Of a stretch of 52,495 nucleotides of DNA, positions 11,379 to 19,730 are shown piece by piece. The position numbers were made by a program, and so were the translations under genes. The stretch comes from Pseudomonadota bacterium (GTDB lineage: Bacteria > Pseudomonadota > Gammaproteobacteria > Burkholderiales > Chitinibacteraceae): the NCBI GenBank assembly GCA_018261735.1, contig JAGTRM010000029.1, positions 1 through 52,495 of the forward strand. The letters are read 5' to 3'. Within the stretch, counting starts at the first letter, position 1. Each line of letters starts with the position of its first letter. The notes under the pieces are model-generated. The model was not told the origin of the DNA. It searched no databases and worked only from the letters and a program-made list of their open reading frames with translations.

Positions 11379-12110
11379 CTACCTGCGCATCCGGGTGAAC
11401 TCATCCGGTTCCCACTCGCGTAGGGCCAGCATCAAGCCTGTTCCCAGTTTTTGATCGAGCGGCAACGCAATCCCATCCTTGTGCAGTTCAGCGAACTTGT
11501 TTCGTAGCCGCCCAAGCTCTTGTTGTATTTCAGCTTGAGCCGCTGGCGTCAGCATTCCATGATCAAACGACAGATTTTCCGTTGCACCTGAAAAAGGATT
11601 ATCCAGAAATTCACGCTGGCATTTTTCGCGGAAGTATCGCTGGATGGGGCCGTTCGCAATCCAGTCAAAATTACGCGCAACGGCGAGCCGTATCCGATTG
11701 CCCGGCATCAGTTGGATGAGGCCGAGGCGATCAAGGACAAGCAGGTACCTCAGGCATTCCACTTCGCTGAATGCATAAACGCGCACAATATCGACCAGCG
11801 TCCAGTGATTGAGTACGCATACCGCAACCAGCAACAGCTGGGGATTGGAGACCAGTTGTTGTTCCTGCGCCAGGGACAAGGTACTTAACTTGGGAACGGT
11901 GGTTTGCGCTTGCTGAGCCAGTTCGGCCAAGGAGAATCCCAGCAGCTCGCATAGTTGAACCAGACGTTCGACGGTGAGGCGCTTGGAGGCAAATACCCGT
12001 TTGATGCTCGGTTCCGACATGTGCAACGCTTGGGCAACGTCCCGGTAGGTGATGCCCTGGCTTTTTAACTCACGCTTGATTTCGGCTATCAGCAAAGCGA
12101 CTTCGGTCAT
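11379..12110 (-). CDS. XRE-family helix-turn-helix transcriptional regulator
   Basis: This is a 243-residue cytosolic DNA-binding protein. Residues about 8-65 form a Cro/C1-type helix-turn-helix (GITYRDVAQALHMSEPSIKRVF) including the usual partner helix VERLVQLCELLGFSL. The C-terminal 170 residues are of a type often found fused to this domain and have no enzyme motif that I recognise. The ATG at 12110 is chosen because it starts the domain correctly. A perfect inverted repeat 7 bases upstream of this start suggests autoregulation. It is divergent from the YebB-like gene, which may be a target. Confidence 0.85.
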   Translation of the reverse strand: MTEVALLIAEIKRELKSQGITYRDVAQALHMSEPSIKRVFASKRLTVERLVQLCELLGFSLAELAQQAQTTVPKLSTLSLAQEQQLVSNPQLLLVAVCVLNHWTLVDIVRVYAFSEVECLRYLLVLDRLGLIQLMPGNRIRLAVARNFDWIANGPIQRYFREKCQREFLDNPFSGATENLSFDHGMLTPAAQAEIQQELGRLRNKFAELHKDGIALPLDQKLGTGLMLALREWEPDEFTRMRR

Positions 12111-12116
12111 GGTGAT

Positions 12117-12137
12117 TGGTATCGTATTTTGATACCA
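12117..12137. promoter_or_regulatory. Palindromic operator next to the XRE regulator start
   Basis: TGGTATC and GATACCA form a perfect 7-bp inverted repeat with a 7-base spacer in the divergent region between the XRE gene and the YebB-like gene. The position suits an autoregulatory operator. Confidence 0.5.
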
Positions 12138-12234
12138 GCTAGCGTATTCAGTGCTGCCTTGACCGTCAAATGTTTCATATTTAATTCTTTTGGACCATTC
12201 TGAGTCTATCGCAACCTCTTCAAAAGGATTCATC

Positions 12235-12978
12235 ATGACCCGACGCAATGCTGTCCCGCTGATTCGCGCGCTCTTGCTCTGCGCAATACTGGCGCTGGCA
12301 AGGATCGCGTGTGCAGGAACGATGACTGAACAGGCCTGGCTGTTGGGGAGCGAGCGCATCGTCGATGCGACCAAGCCCGGCGCGGCATTGCAAACCAGCG
12401 AGCTGGGCGGGCTGCTCGAAGTGGGCGATGTGCTGTTCATCCGGGTCACGCCACTGCCTTTTCGGAAAATCGCAGCAACGACCCGGAGCTGGACCAACCA
12501 TGTCGGCGTCGTGGTCGATGTTTCGGGAAAAGAACCCCTGATCGCCGAGAGCACCTTCCCCTTGTCCAAGGGCACGCCGCTTTCCCGGTTTGTGACGCGA
12601 TCCGAATCCGGCCGCGTCGCGGTGGCTCGCTTGAACATGACGTTGACCGCGCAGCAGCGCAGCGCCATCCGGGCATCAGCAAAGAAACGCGCGGGCATTT
12701 TCTACGACACCAGTTTTAACCTGCATTCGTCGGGGCAGTTTTGTTCGCGTTTTGTGCGCGAAGTGATCGAGGAAGCCGTGGGCGTCAAGCTGGGATCGAT
12801 TGAAACCTTTTCACAGTTGCTGGCGCAAAATCCGGATGCTGACCGGGATTTCTGGAAGCTCTGGTTCTTCGGGAATATTCCGTGGCAACGCGAAACCGTC
12901 ACGCCGGCCAGCCTCCTGGAAAGCCCTGCCTTGTACCGGGTTTTCGATGGCTATGCCAATGGGCAACGCGCCACTTAA
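12235..12978 (+). CDS. YebB-like permuted papain-fold (NlpC/P60-type) protein
   Basis: This is a 247-residue protein with an N-terminal signal peptide (residues 1 to about 29, ending ARIACAG). It matches the permuted papain-like amidase family (YiiX/YebB group). The order is permuted: the catalytic His lies first, in WTNHVGVVV near residue 90, and the Cys later, in SGQFCSRFV near residue 168. Known relatives include cysteine amidases acting on lipids or peptides, but the substrate of this subgroup is not established. The ATG at 12235 follows AAAAGGA; an earlier in-frame start lacks a signal peptide form. It lies 51 bases before the acyltransferase/acyl-ACP synthetase gene, so a role at the envelope or in lipid turnover is possible (inference). 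Confidence 0.75.
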   Translation: MTRRNAVPLIRALLLCAILALARIACAGTMTEQAWLLGSERIVDATKPGAALQTSELGGLLEVGDVLFIRVTPLPFRKIAATTRSWTNHVGVVVDVSGKEPLIAESTFPLSKGTPLSRFVTRSESGRVAVARLNMTLTAQQRSAIRASAKKRAGIFYDTSFNLHSSGQFCSRFVREVIEEAVGVKLGSIETFSQLLAQNPDADRDFWKLWFFGNIPWQRETVTPASLLESPALYRVFDGYANGQRAT

Positions 12979-13029
12979 CGCGGCAGGGGGAGCTAGTGCT
13001 ATTCTTACGCACAAAATCAGGGGGTGGTC

Positions 13030-15177
13030 ATGTTTAAAGGCGTTCTACGGTTATTCCTTAAAGCATTGTTTCGGGTCGAACTGCGCGGAGATCCGGCTGC
13101 ATTCATCAATCCGCGCACGCTGATCGTCGCCAATCACGAGTCCTTCATCGACGGCCTGCTGCTGGGTTTGCTGATGCCGGTGGACGCCACTTTCGTGGTG
13201 CATGCGCAGATTGCCAGCCGCCCGCTGTTCCGCTTCATGCTGCGCCATGTTCCCCATCTGGTGGTCGATTCAGCCAGCCCGCTGGCCATGAAGCAGATCG
13301 TTAAACTCGTCATGACCGGGCAGCCGGTGGTGATTTTTCCGGAAGGCCGGATCACCAAGACCGGTTCGCTGATGAAGGTGTACGACGGCGCGGCTTTCGT
13401 CGCGGCCAAGACCGGCGCGACCATCGTGCCGGTCCGCATCGACGGCGCAGCGCGCAGTTACTTCGGCCGACTGGCCGGCGTTTATCCGCGCAAAGTGTTT
13501 CCCAGGGTCAGCATAGACATTCAGCCGCGGCGCACGATCGCCATGCCCGATCTGCCCTCCGCCAAGCAGCGCCGCCGGCGTTGCGGCGAGTTGATGCGCA
13601 ATATCCTGCTCGACATGCTGGTGGCCACCCGCCCGCAACGCACCTTGTTCGAAGCCTTTCTGGAGGGCAAGGCCATCTTTGGCCGCAATTACCAGCTGGT
13701 GGAAGACGTCCGCCTGCGGGAAGAGTCCTACGGATCGCTGCTCAGAATGGCGCTCGGCCTGCAGCGCATCCTGTCGCGCCTGACCGCGCCCGGCGATGTC
13801 GTCGGCGTGCTGACGCCCAGCGCCGCGCCGACGCTGGCGCTGGTGCTCGGCTTATCCGCCGGCAGGCGCGTGCCGGCCATGCTCAACTACACGGCCGGCC
13901 CGGATGGCCTGCAGGCCGCCTGCACTGCCGCCAATATCCGTACCATCGTCGCCTCGCGCACCTTCCTCGAAAAAGCCAAGCTCACACAGCTCGTCGAGCA
14001 ATTGCCGGGCATCCGCGTTCACTACATGGAGGACTTCAAGGCGCAGTTCGGCTGGACCGACAAGCTGGGAGTGCTCTGGCATCTGATTTTTCCGAAGCGC
14101 GCCGCGGCTCTGCAACAGCCGGATGACCCGGCGATCGTGCTCTTCACCTCCGGCTCGGAAGGCAAGCCCAAAGGCGTGGTTCACTCGCATAGCTCGGTAC
14201 TGGCGAATGTGGCCCAGATCCGCGCCGTGGCCGATTTCACGCCGCTGGACAAACTCATGATGGCCTTGCCGCTGTTCCATTCCTTCGGCCTGACTTGCGG
14301 CGTTTTGCTGCCGCTGGTTTCCGGCTGCAAGGTTTTTCTCTACCCCAGCCCTCTGCATTACCGGATCATTCCGGAGCTGGTGTACGACCGCGACTGCACG
14401 GTGCTGTTCGGCACCTCGACCTTCCTGGCCAACTATGGCAAGTATGCGCATCCCTACGATTTTGGCCGGCTGCGCTATGTGGTTGCCGGCGCGGAAAAAC
14501 TGTCTGAGGACGTGCGCAAGCTGTGGATCGACAAATTCGGCATCCGCATCCTCGAAGGCTACGGCATCACCGAATGCGCGCCGGTGGTTGCGGTCAACGT
14601 GCCGATGGCCTGCGCTACCGGGAGTGTCGGGCAACTGTTGCCGGGCATCCGCTACGAGCTGGAACCCGTACCGGGAATCGAAGACGGCGGCGCGTTGCAT
14701 ATTGCGGGCCCGAACGTGATGAAAGGCTATTTCCTCTTCAACCAGCCCGGCGTGCTGCAACCTGCGCCGGCGAAAGCGCCGGGCTGGTACGCCACCGGCG
14801 ATATCGTGGCGATCGATGACGAAGGTTTCCTGCACATTCGCGGCCGCATGAAGCGTTTCGCCAAGCTCGCCGGTGAGATGATCTCTCTCGAAGTGGTGGA
14901 AAAAATCGCCGCTGCCGCGGCACCCGGTTTTGCCCACGCCGCATCGACTCGCAGCGACGCTGCCAAAGGCGAAGCGCTGGTGCTCTTCACCACTGCCACC
15001 GAGCTGGGACGCGATGCGCTGCTCGCTGCCGCACGCGCCAACGGCTCGCCCGAGCTGGCCGTGCCGCGGGTAATCCGCTGCATCGAATCGATTCCGCTGT
15101 TGGGATCGGGTAAAACGGATTATGTGGCGTTGAAGCGGATGGCGGAGGAGACTGCCGCCGAAACCGCTGCCGCCTAG
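13030..15177 (+). CDS. aas: Bifunctional lysophospholipid acyltransferase / acyl-ACP synthetase (Aas-like)
   Basis: This is a 715-residue fusion. The N-terminal acyltransferase domain (residues about 15-200) shows the HX4D motif (NHESFID) and the FPEGRIT motif. The C-terminal AMP-binding domain (about 220-710) shows LFTSGSEGKPKG, the ATP motif ATGDIVAIDDEG, and the C-terminal lysine segment GSGKTDYVALK. In E. coli, Aas charges fatty acids onto acyl carrier protein and re-acylates 2-acyl-lysophosphatidylethanolamine at the inner membrane. The domain order and length match Aas (719 residues). ATG at 13030 follows a GGGGG ribosome site; GTG at 13024 is also in frame. The next gene supplies the LplT-type flippase, as in the E. 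coli lplT-aas pair. Confidence 0.92.
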   Translation: MFKGVLRLFLKALFRVELRGDPAAFINPRTLIVANHESFIDGLLLGLLMPVDATFVVHAQIASRPLFRFMLRHVPHLVVDSASPLAMKQIVKLVMTGQPVVIFPEGRITKTGSLMKVYDGAAFVAAKTGATIVPVRIDGAARSYFGRLAGVYPRKVFPRVSIDIQPRRTIAMPDLPSAKQRRRRCGELMRNILLDMLVATRPQRTLFEAFLEGKAIFGRNYQLVEDVRLREESYGSLLRMALGLQRILSRLTAPGDVVGVLTPSAAPTLALVLGLSAGRRVPAMLNYTAGPDGLQAACTAANIRTIVASRTFLEKAKLTQLVEQLPGIRVHYMEDFKAQFGWTDKLGVLWHLIFPKRAAALQQPDDPAIVLFTSGSEGKPKGVVHSHSSVLANVAQIRAVADFTPLDKLMMALPLFHSFGLTCGVLLPLVSGCKVFLYPSPLHYRIIPELVYDRDCTVLFGTSTFLANYGKYAHPYDFGRLRYVVAGAEKLSEDVRKLWIDKFGIRILEGYGITECAPVVAVNVPMACATGSVGQLLPGIRYELEPVPGIEDGGALHIAGPNVMKGYFLFNQPGVLQPAPAKAPGWYATGDIVAIDDEGFLHIRGRMKRFAKLAGEMISLEVVEKIAAAAAPGFAHAASTRSDAAKGEALVLFTTATELGRDALLAAARANGSPELAVPRVIRCIESIPLLGSGKTDYVALKRMAEETAAETAAA

Positions 15178-15215
15178 AGATTGCGGCCTCGATATCTTTC
15201 AAGGAAACCCCCGAC

Positions 15216-17054
15216 ATGAGTTCGCAGTTTTCACTCCTGAAAACCCGCCGCTTTGGGCCGTTTTTCGGCACGCAGTTCCTGGGCGCATTCAACGACAACC
15301 TGTTCAAGAATGCGTTGGTCGTGTTGCTGACCTTCCATTCCACGCAATGGACCACGCTCAAGCCGGAGCTGCTGGCCAACCTTGCGGCGGGCATTTTTAT
15401 CCTGCCTTTCTTCCTGTTCTCGGCCACGGCCGGGCAGCTGGCGGACAAGTTCGACAAAGCAAAGCTGGCGCGGCTGGTGAAGGTGCTGGAGATCGCGATC
15501 ATGCTGATCGCCGGCATCGGATTCTGGCTGCACAGCCTCGTGCTGCTGCTGGTCTGCCTGTTCCTGTTCGGCCTGCATTCCACCCTGTTCGGGCCGGTGA
15601 AGTATGCGATCCTGCCGCAGCACCTGCATGAGGACGAACTCGTCGGTGGCAATGCGCTGATCGAGGCCGGCACTTTCGTGGCGATCCTGGTCGGCACGCT
15701 GTTCGGCGGCCTGCTGGCGGGCATGCCCAGTGGCACGGTCTGGATCACGGCGGGCTGCTTGCTGGTCGGGGCCGCCGGCTACCTTTCCAGCCGGGGCATT
15801 CCGGAAGCGCCGGCGCCCGATCCCGCGCTCAGGATCAATCCGAACCCGATCACCGAGACTTGGCGCAATATCGGCTTTGCCCGCGAAAACCGCACCGTGT
15901 TCCTGTCCATACTCGGTATTTCGTGGTTCTGGCTCTACGGTGCCTTGTTGCTGGCGCAGTTCCCGGCCTATGCGAAAAACGTGCTCGGCGGCACGGAAAC
16001 CAGCGTCACGCTGCTGCTCGGCACCTTCACGCTCGGCATCGGGATCGGCTCACTGCTGTGCGAGCGGCTGTCGGCCAAGCAGGTGGAAATCGGCCTGGTG
16101 CCGTTCGGCTCGATCGGGCTCACGCTCTTCGGCCTGGAGCTGGCTTTTTCCTCGCCTGCCGCGCTGCCGGCTGCGCCGCTTTCGCTGATCCCGTTGCTGC
16201 TGGCGCCGGGAACGCTGCATGTGCTGTTCTCGCTGTTTGCCATCGGCCTCTTCGGTGGCTTCTTCATCGTTCCGCTGTATGCCCTGATGCAGATTCGCTC
16301 CGATGCGGGGCACCGGGCGCGGATCATTGCTGCCAACAACATCATGAATGCGCTCTTCATGGTGGTGGGCGCAGGCGCTGCGGCGAGCTTGCTGGCGAGC
16401 GGACTGTCGATCCCCGCGCTGTTCGGTGTGGCGGCACTGTGCAATGCCGTGGTCGCGGTCTACATTTACGGGCTGGTGCCGGAATTCCTGATCCGCTTCA
16501 TCGTTTGGCTGCTGGTGCATTCGATCTACCGGCTGGAAAAGAAGGACATCGCCCGCATCCCCGATCACGGCGCGGCCATCCTGGTCTGCAACCATGTCAG
16601 CGTGGTCGATACGCTGGTGATCACCGCAGCTTGCCATCGCCCGATCCGCTTTGTGCTCGATAGCCGCTACTTCAGCAAGCCGGTGCTGTCTTTCGTGCTG
16701 AAGGCGGGACGCGCCATTGCCGCAAGTCCGGGGAGTACTACTGTTGCTGCGGCGGAAATTAGCGCTGCGCTGGCCGCCGGCGAACTGGTCGCGATCTTTC
16801 CGGAAGGACAAATCACCGAGAACGGCGAGTTGGGCGCATTTCAAAACGAACTCAGCCGCCTGATTGAATCATGCGCGGTGCCGGTCGTGCCGATGGCGTT
16901 GTCCGGATTGTGGGGCAGTATCTTCTCGCGCTGTGCCGGAAGAACGATCCGCCCGCTGCGCAAGATTGCCATCGCTGTCGGCGAGCCGCTGGCGGCAGCG
17001 ACACCGGAGACGCTGAGCGCGCAGATCCTCGCGCTCTCCGGGGATACAAAATAA
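15216..17054 (+). CDS. LplT-like lysophospholipid transporter fused to a PlsC-type acyltransferase
   Basis: This is a 612-residue membrane protein. Residues 1 to about 420 form a major-facilitator domain with the LplT-type start (FGTQFLGAFNDNLFKNALV) and about 12 hydrophobic segments. Residues about 430-612 form a second acyltransferase domain with HX4D (NHVSVVD) and FPEGQITENG. LplT flips lysophospholipid inward so that Aas can re-acylate it. Here the carrier has its own acyltransferase domain in addition to the one in the upstream gene, which lies 38 bases away. Related three-domain fusions (carrier, acyltransferase, AMP-binding) are common; this locus looks like such a fusion split in two, with the acyltransferase domain present in both halves. 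Confidence 0.9.
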   Translation: MSSQFSLLKTRRFGPFFGTQFLGAFNDNLFKNALVVLLTFHSTQWTTLKPELLANLAAGIFILPFFLFSATAGQLADKFDKAKLARLVKVLEIAIMLIAGIGFWLHSLVLLLVCLFLFGLHSTLFGPVKYAILPQHLHEDELVGGNALIEAGTFVAILVGTLFGGLLAGMPSGTVWITAGCLLVGAAGYLSSRGIPEAPAPDPALRINPNPITETWRNIGFARENRTVFLSILGISWFWLYGALLLAQFPAYAKNVLGGTETSVTLLLGTFTLGIGIGSLLCERLSAKQVEIGLVPFGSIGLTLFGLELAFSSPAALPAAPLSLIPLLLAPGTLHVLFSLFAIGLFGGFFIVPLYALMQIRSDAGHRARIIAANNIMNALFMVVGAGAAASLLASGLSIPALFGVAALCNAVVAVYIYGLVPEFLIRFIVWLLVHSIYRLEKKDIARIPDHGAAILVCNHVSVVDTLVITAACHRPIRFVLDSRYFSKPVLSFVLKAGRAIAASPGSTTVAAAEISAALAAGELVAIFPEGQITENGELGAFQNELSRLIESCAVPVVPMALSGLWGSIFSRCAGRTIRPLRKIAIAVGEPLAAATPETLSAQILALSGDTK

Positions 17055-17075
17055 GCGCGCCGATGACGCCTTTTC

Positions 17076-17112
17076 CCCCGCCAACCCGCGCACGCTGTAC
17101 GGGTTGGTGGGG
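17076..17112. other. Strong hairpin between convergent genes
   Basis: CCCCGCCAACCCG and CGGGTTGGTGGGG form a 13-bp stem with one G-U pair and an 11-base loop, between the ends of the LplT-like gene and otsB. No immediate T-run follows on either strand, so it is a likely transcript end or stabiliser but not a textbook terminator. Confidence 0.5.
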
Positions 17113-17194
17113 CTGCTCAATTTCAATTTTCCAACCAACTGCAACCTGAGCGGCGTTTTTGATTTCCACGGGACGGTGACGGGTTTCAGCCTGC

Positions 17195-17959
17195 TTATCT
17201 GCTTGGCTTGGTGCGGATCACGCGTTCGAGTCGCTGGATCAGCGTCGCCATTTCGCTCTGCGAATTCAGGTAATAAAGTGCTGCGGAATCGTCTTTCTGT
17301 CCGATTCGGATGGTTAGCCAGTCCGGCAGCGCTTTGCTGAAGACCGCTTCATCCGTTTCATCGTCGCCGACGAACAGGACATGCTTTGCCCCTTCTGTCT
17401 TTTGCAGGGCAATGAGCGCATCGAATTTATCGGCCGCGTCGGCCGGCATCAGATTGATCAAGCCTTTTCCGCCGATCATGCGCGGCGCCGGTTGCAGGGG
17501 CATCAGCAAGCGTTCAAGCGCTTGCCTGGCTTCCTCGCGATTCGCGGCCATGCGGTAATGCAACGACAGCGAATACTGCTTGTTTTCCAATTGCACGCCT
17601 TGCGGCAGCGTATCCCAGCCCGCGAGGATCTGCTTTTCCCATCCGGCCACGTCGCTACGATCCTGTTCGCGCTCGCTTTGCCCCGGTACGCCCTCGGCGC
17701 CGTGGTTGCCGACGATGTACTTCGGTTCGAAGTTCAGCCGGCCGCGGACATCCGCAATGGCTCGCCCGGTGATGATGGCAATAGGGGCCACCTTGGCCAG
17801 CTGGGACATGGCCCGGCTGATGCTTGTGGGCGATCGGGCATCTTCGGGGCGGGGCACGATTGGCGCCAGCGTCCCGTCAAAATCGAACGCCAGCAACGTC
17901 CGGCTATCCATGATGCTGGTCAGGGCCCGTTCCCCGTGGGGTGAAAAAATGGATCGCAT
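17195..17959 (-). CDS. otsB: Trehalose-6-phosphate phosphatase
   Basis: This is a 254-residue HAD-superfamily phosphatase that removes phosphate from trehalose 6-phosphate. Motif I is FDFDGTLAPI with the nucleophilic and acid Asp, motif II lies at IITGRA, a Lys is present in GGKGLINLMP, and motif IV is FVGDDETDEAVF. The cap domain and length are typical of OtsB. The frame stays open far upstream, but the ATG at 17959 gives the normal N-terminus, with only a weak GGAA ribosome site. Upstream lies a decayed otsA end rather than an intact synthase, so the usual partner that makes the substrate is missing at this locus. Confidence 0.93.
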   Translation of the reverse strand: MRSIFSPHGERALTSIMDSRTLLAFDFDGTLAPIVPRPEDARSPTSISRAMSQLAKVAPIAIITGRAIADVRGRLNFEPKYIVGNHGAEGVPGQSEREQDRSDVAGWEKQILAGWDTLPQGVQLENKQYSLSLHYRMAANREEARQALERLLMPLQPAPRMIGGKGLINLMPADAADKFDALIALQKTEGAKHVLFVGDDETDEAVFSKALPDWLTIRIGQKDDSAALYYLNSQSEMATLIQRLERVIRTKPSR

Positions 17960-18000
17960 CAGTTTTTTCCGTATGGAACTGCAGGCGCGCCGTAATGCGT

Positions 18001-18288
18001 TCACGCCGCCTTGAGTGTGCCGCGCTGCTTGCGTATCCGCTGCGCGGCCTCGGTCATCGGCAGTTTCTGCTACATGATGAGGATTGACAATCAGCGTTTG
18101 CGCCAGTTCACCGGCAGCGCCGGCAAACCGGCTCAGGATCAGTAGCCACTGGTGATGACACAGGTATCGGCATCGCAGAAATAGCGGATGAGAATAGCGC
18201 TGTCGATGGTCGTCATCGACATCCTGCGCCGACTCACGATCAGGACGGATTTTCTGACCTGCCAGGACAAGCGCGAATTGATTATTTC
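18001..18288 (-). pseudogene. otsA: Remnant of trehalose-6-phosphate synthase (otsA 3' end)
   Basis: Three different frames of the minus strand carry consecutive pieces of the OtsA C-terminus. The first runs from 18288 to a stop at 18139-18141 and contains CDADTCVITSGY, like the CDA..VVTSLRDGMN region. The second contains LLILSRFAGAAGELAQTLIV followed by NPHHVAETA, a hallmark OtsA segment. The third ends with MTEAAQRIRKQRGTLKAA and a stop at 18001-18003. The conserved RDGMNLVAKEY block between the first two pieces is absent, so about 25-30 codons are deleted. The piece begins exactly at the end of xylR, whose stop overlaps it. The order otsA-otsB is the usual operon order. The call rests on my recognition of OtsA segments, not on an alignment. 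Confidence 0.75.
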
Positions 18289-19475
18289 CCGGGGGGATGA
18301 CTTCCCTGTTTTTCCCGGTATTCGAGCGGACTGCAGCCGAGTTCCCGGCGAAATACCGCATACATGTATTGCAGGGTGGTGAAGCCGCTGCGCCTGGCGA
18401 CTTCGGCGCAAGGCAACTCGCCGGATTCCAGCAACTGGCGGGAGAGCTGCAGCTTGAACGCCAGGATCTCGTCGTGCACGGTATAGCCGAACTGCTGGCG
18501 GAAATGGCTGTCCAGCGTCGTGCGCGATACGCCGACATATTCGGCCACCTGCGCCACCTTGAGCCCTTGCGCGGCGAACTGGCGGATATAGTGGCGCGCC
18601 CGCATCACGTACGGATCATAGATCGGCTGGTGCCGGGTCGAAGCCTGCGCGTTGATCCCTTCCGGCGGCACTAGCACCGGCTGTTTCGGCACCGGTGCGC
18701 CGACCAGCTTGCGGTGCAGGATGCTTGCCGCCTGGCAGCCCATTTTCCGCGTGCCTTGCGTGACCGAGCTGATGGGAATGCGCGTGAGCATGCGCAGCAG
18801 CGGGTCGTCATCGATGCCCATGATCGCGACTTCCTCGGGCACGGCAATGCCGTCCATGATGCAGGCCTGCAGGATCTGGCGCGCGCGGGCATCGGTGACG
18901 GCGATGATGCCGACCGGTTTGGGCAGGGTGCGCAGCCATTCGATCAGGTGATCGAGCATCGGCTCCCAATCGAGCGCAAAAGTGGGCAAGCCGCTGAAGA
19001 TCTCGGCCTGCATGCCATCGGCTTCGACACAACGCCGGAAAGCGGCTTCACGTTCGCGCGCCCAACGGTTGGAGGGTGAGGGGGGCGAGCTGTACAGCGC
19101 GAAGCGCGGCAGGCCCATTTCAATCAGATGGCCGAAGGCGAGTTCGACCAGCCGCATGTTGTCCGTGGCGACATAAGGCACGCCAGGCGGGTAGTCGCTG
19201 GCTTTCTGGTACGAGCCGCCTACCCCGACCACCGGCAGCGGGCCTCCCGCGAGCAGGGAGACCAGCTCCGGATCGTCGAAATCGGCAATCACGCCATCGC
19301 CGGTCCAGGTGCGGATGCTCTGGGGCCGCGAACGGAAATCCTCGTCCAGCAACAGATCCCAGGTCAGGCGCGTGGAGCGCACATAGTCGCAGACACCGGC
19401 AATGATGTCGCGGCCATAGGCGCCCTTGGCCTTCAGCATCAGGGCGATACGAAAGGTGTCATGTTTGCCTGCCAT
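18282..19475 (-). CDS. xylR: XylR-type AraC-family regulator of xylose genes
   Basis: This is a 397-residue regulator with a LacI/ribose-binding-type ligand domain (residues about 8-280) and a C-terminal AraC-type DNA-binding domain (about 295-395) with two helix-turn-helix motifs (GLKVAQVAEYVGVSRTTLDS and CAEVARRSGFTTLQYMYAVF). This architecture and length match XylR of E. coli (392 residues), which activates xylose genes when bound to D-xylose. The start at 19475 follows AAGGAAAG; the frame is open upstream without homology. It is divergent from a sugar ABC transporter and a GH43 beta-xylosidase, which are the expected targets. Its 3' end abuts the decayed otsA. Confidence 0.9.
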   Translation of the reverse strand: MAGKHDTFRIALMLKAKGAYGRDIIAGVCDYVRSTRLTWDLLLDEDFRSRPQSIRTWTGDGVIADFDDPELVSLLAGGPLPVVGVGGSYQKASDYPPGVPYVATDNMRLVELAFGHLIEMGLPRFALYSSPPSPSNRWAREREAAFRRCVEADGMQAEIFSGLPTFALDWEPMLDHLIEWLRTLPKPVGIIAVTDARARQILQACIMDGIAVPEEVAIMGIDDDPLLRMLTRIPISSVTQGTRKMGCQAASILHRKLVGAPVPKQPVLVPPEGINAQASTRHQPIYDPYVMRARHYIRQFAAQGLKVAQVAEYVGVSRTTLDSHFRQQFGYTVHDEILAFKLQLSRQLLESGELPCAEVARRSGFTTLQYMYAVFRRELGCSPLEYREKQGSHPPGK

Positions 19476-19730
19476 GCCTTTTCTTTCCTTGAAAGCGTGT
19501 ACCGGGGCGGGCTCGCTTGAACTGGATAGCGATGCGTCAACAGAGCCGAGTATATGCACTGTCAGAAGACAAAATCACAGGCTTTCCAAAAATATGTCTC
19601 GTGCTTGAAAAAAACGTAACGCGGGTTTGGAATTCATGTGGTGTAGCGTATGTACTTGTTGGCGAGGCACTACAAAATCTGACACAACTTGCGCCCTGCC
19701 TGTAAACGCTCTCACCAGGAGGAGACAAAG

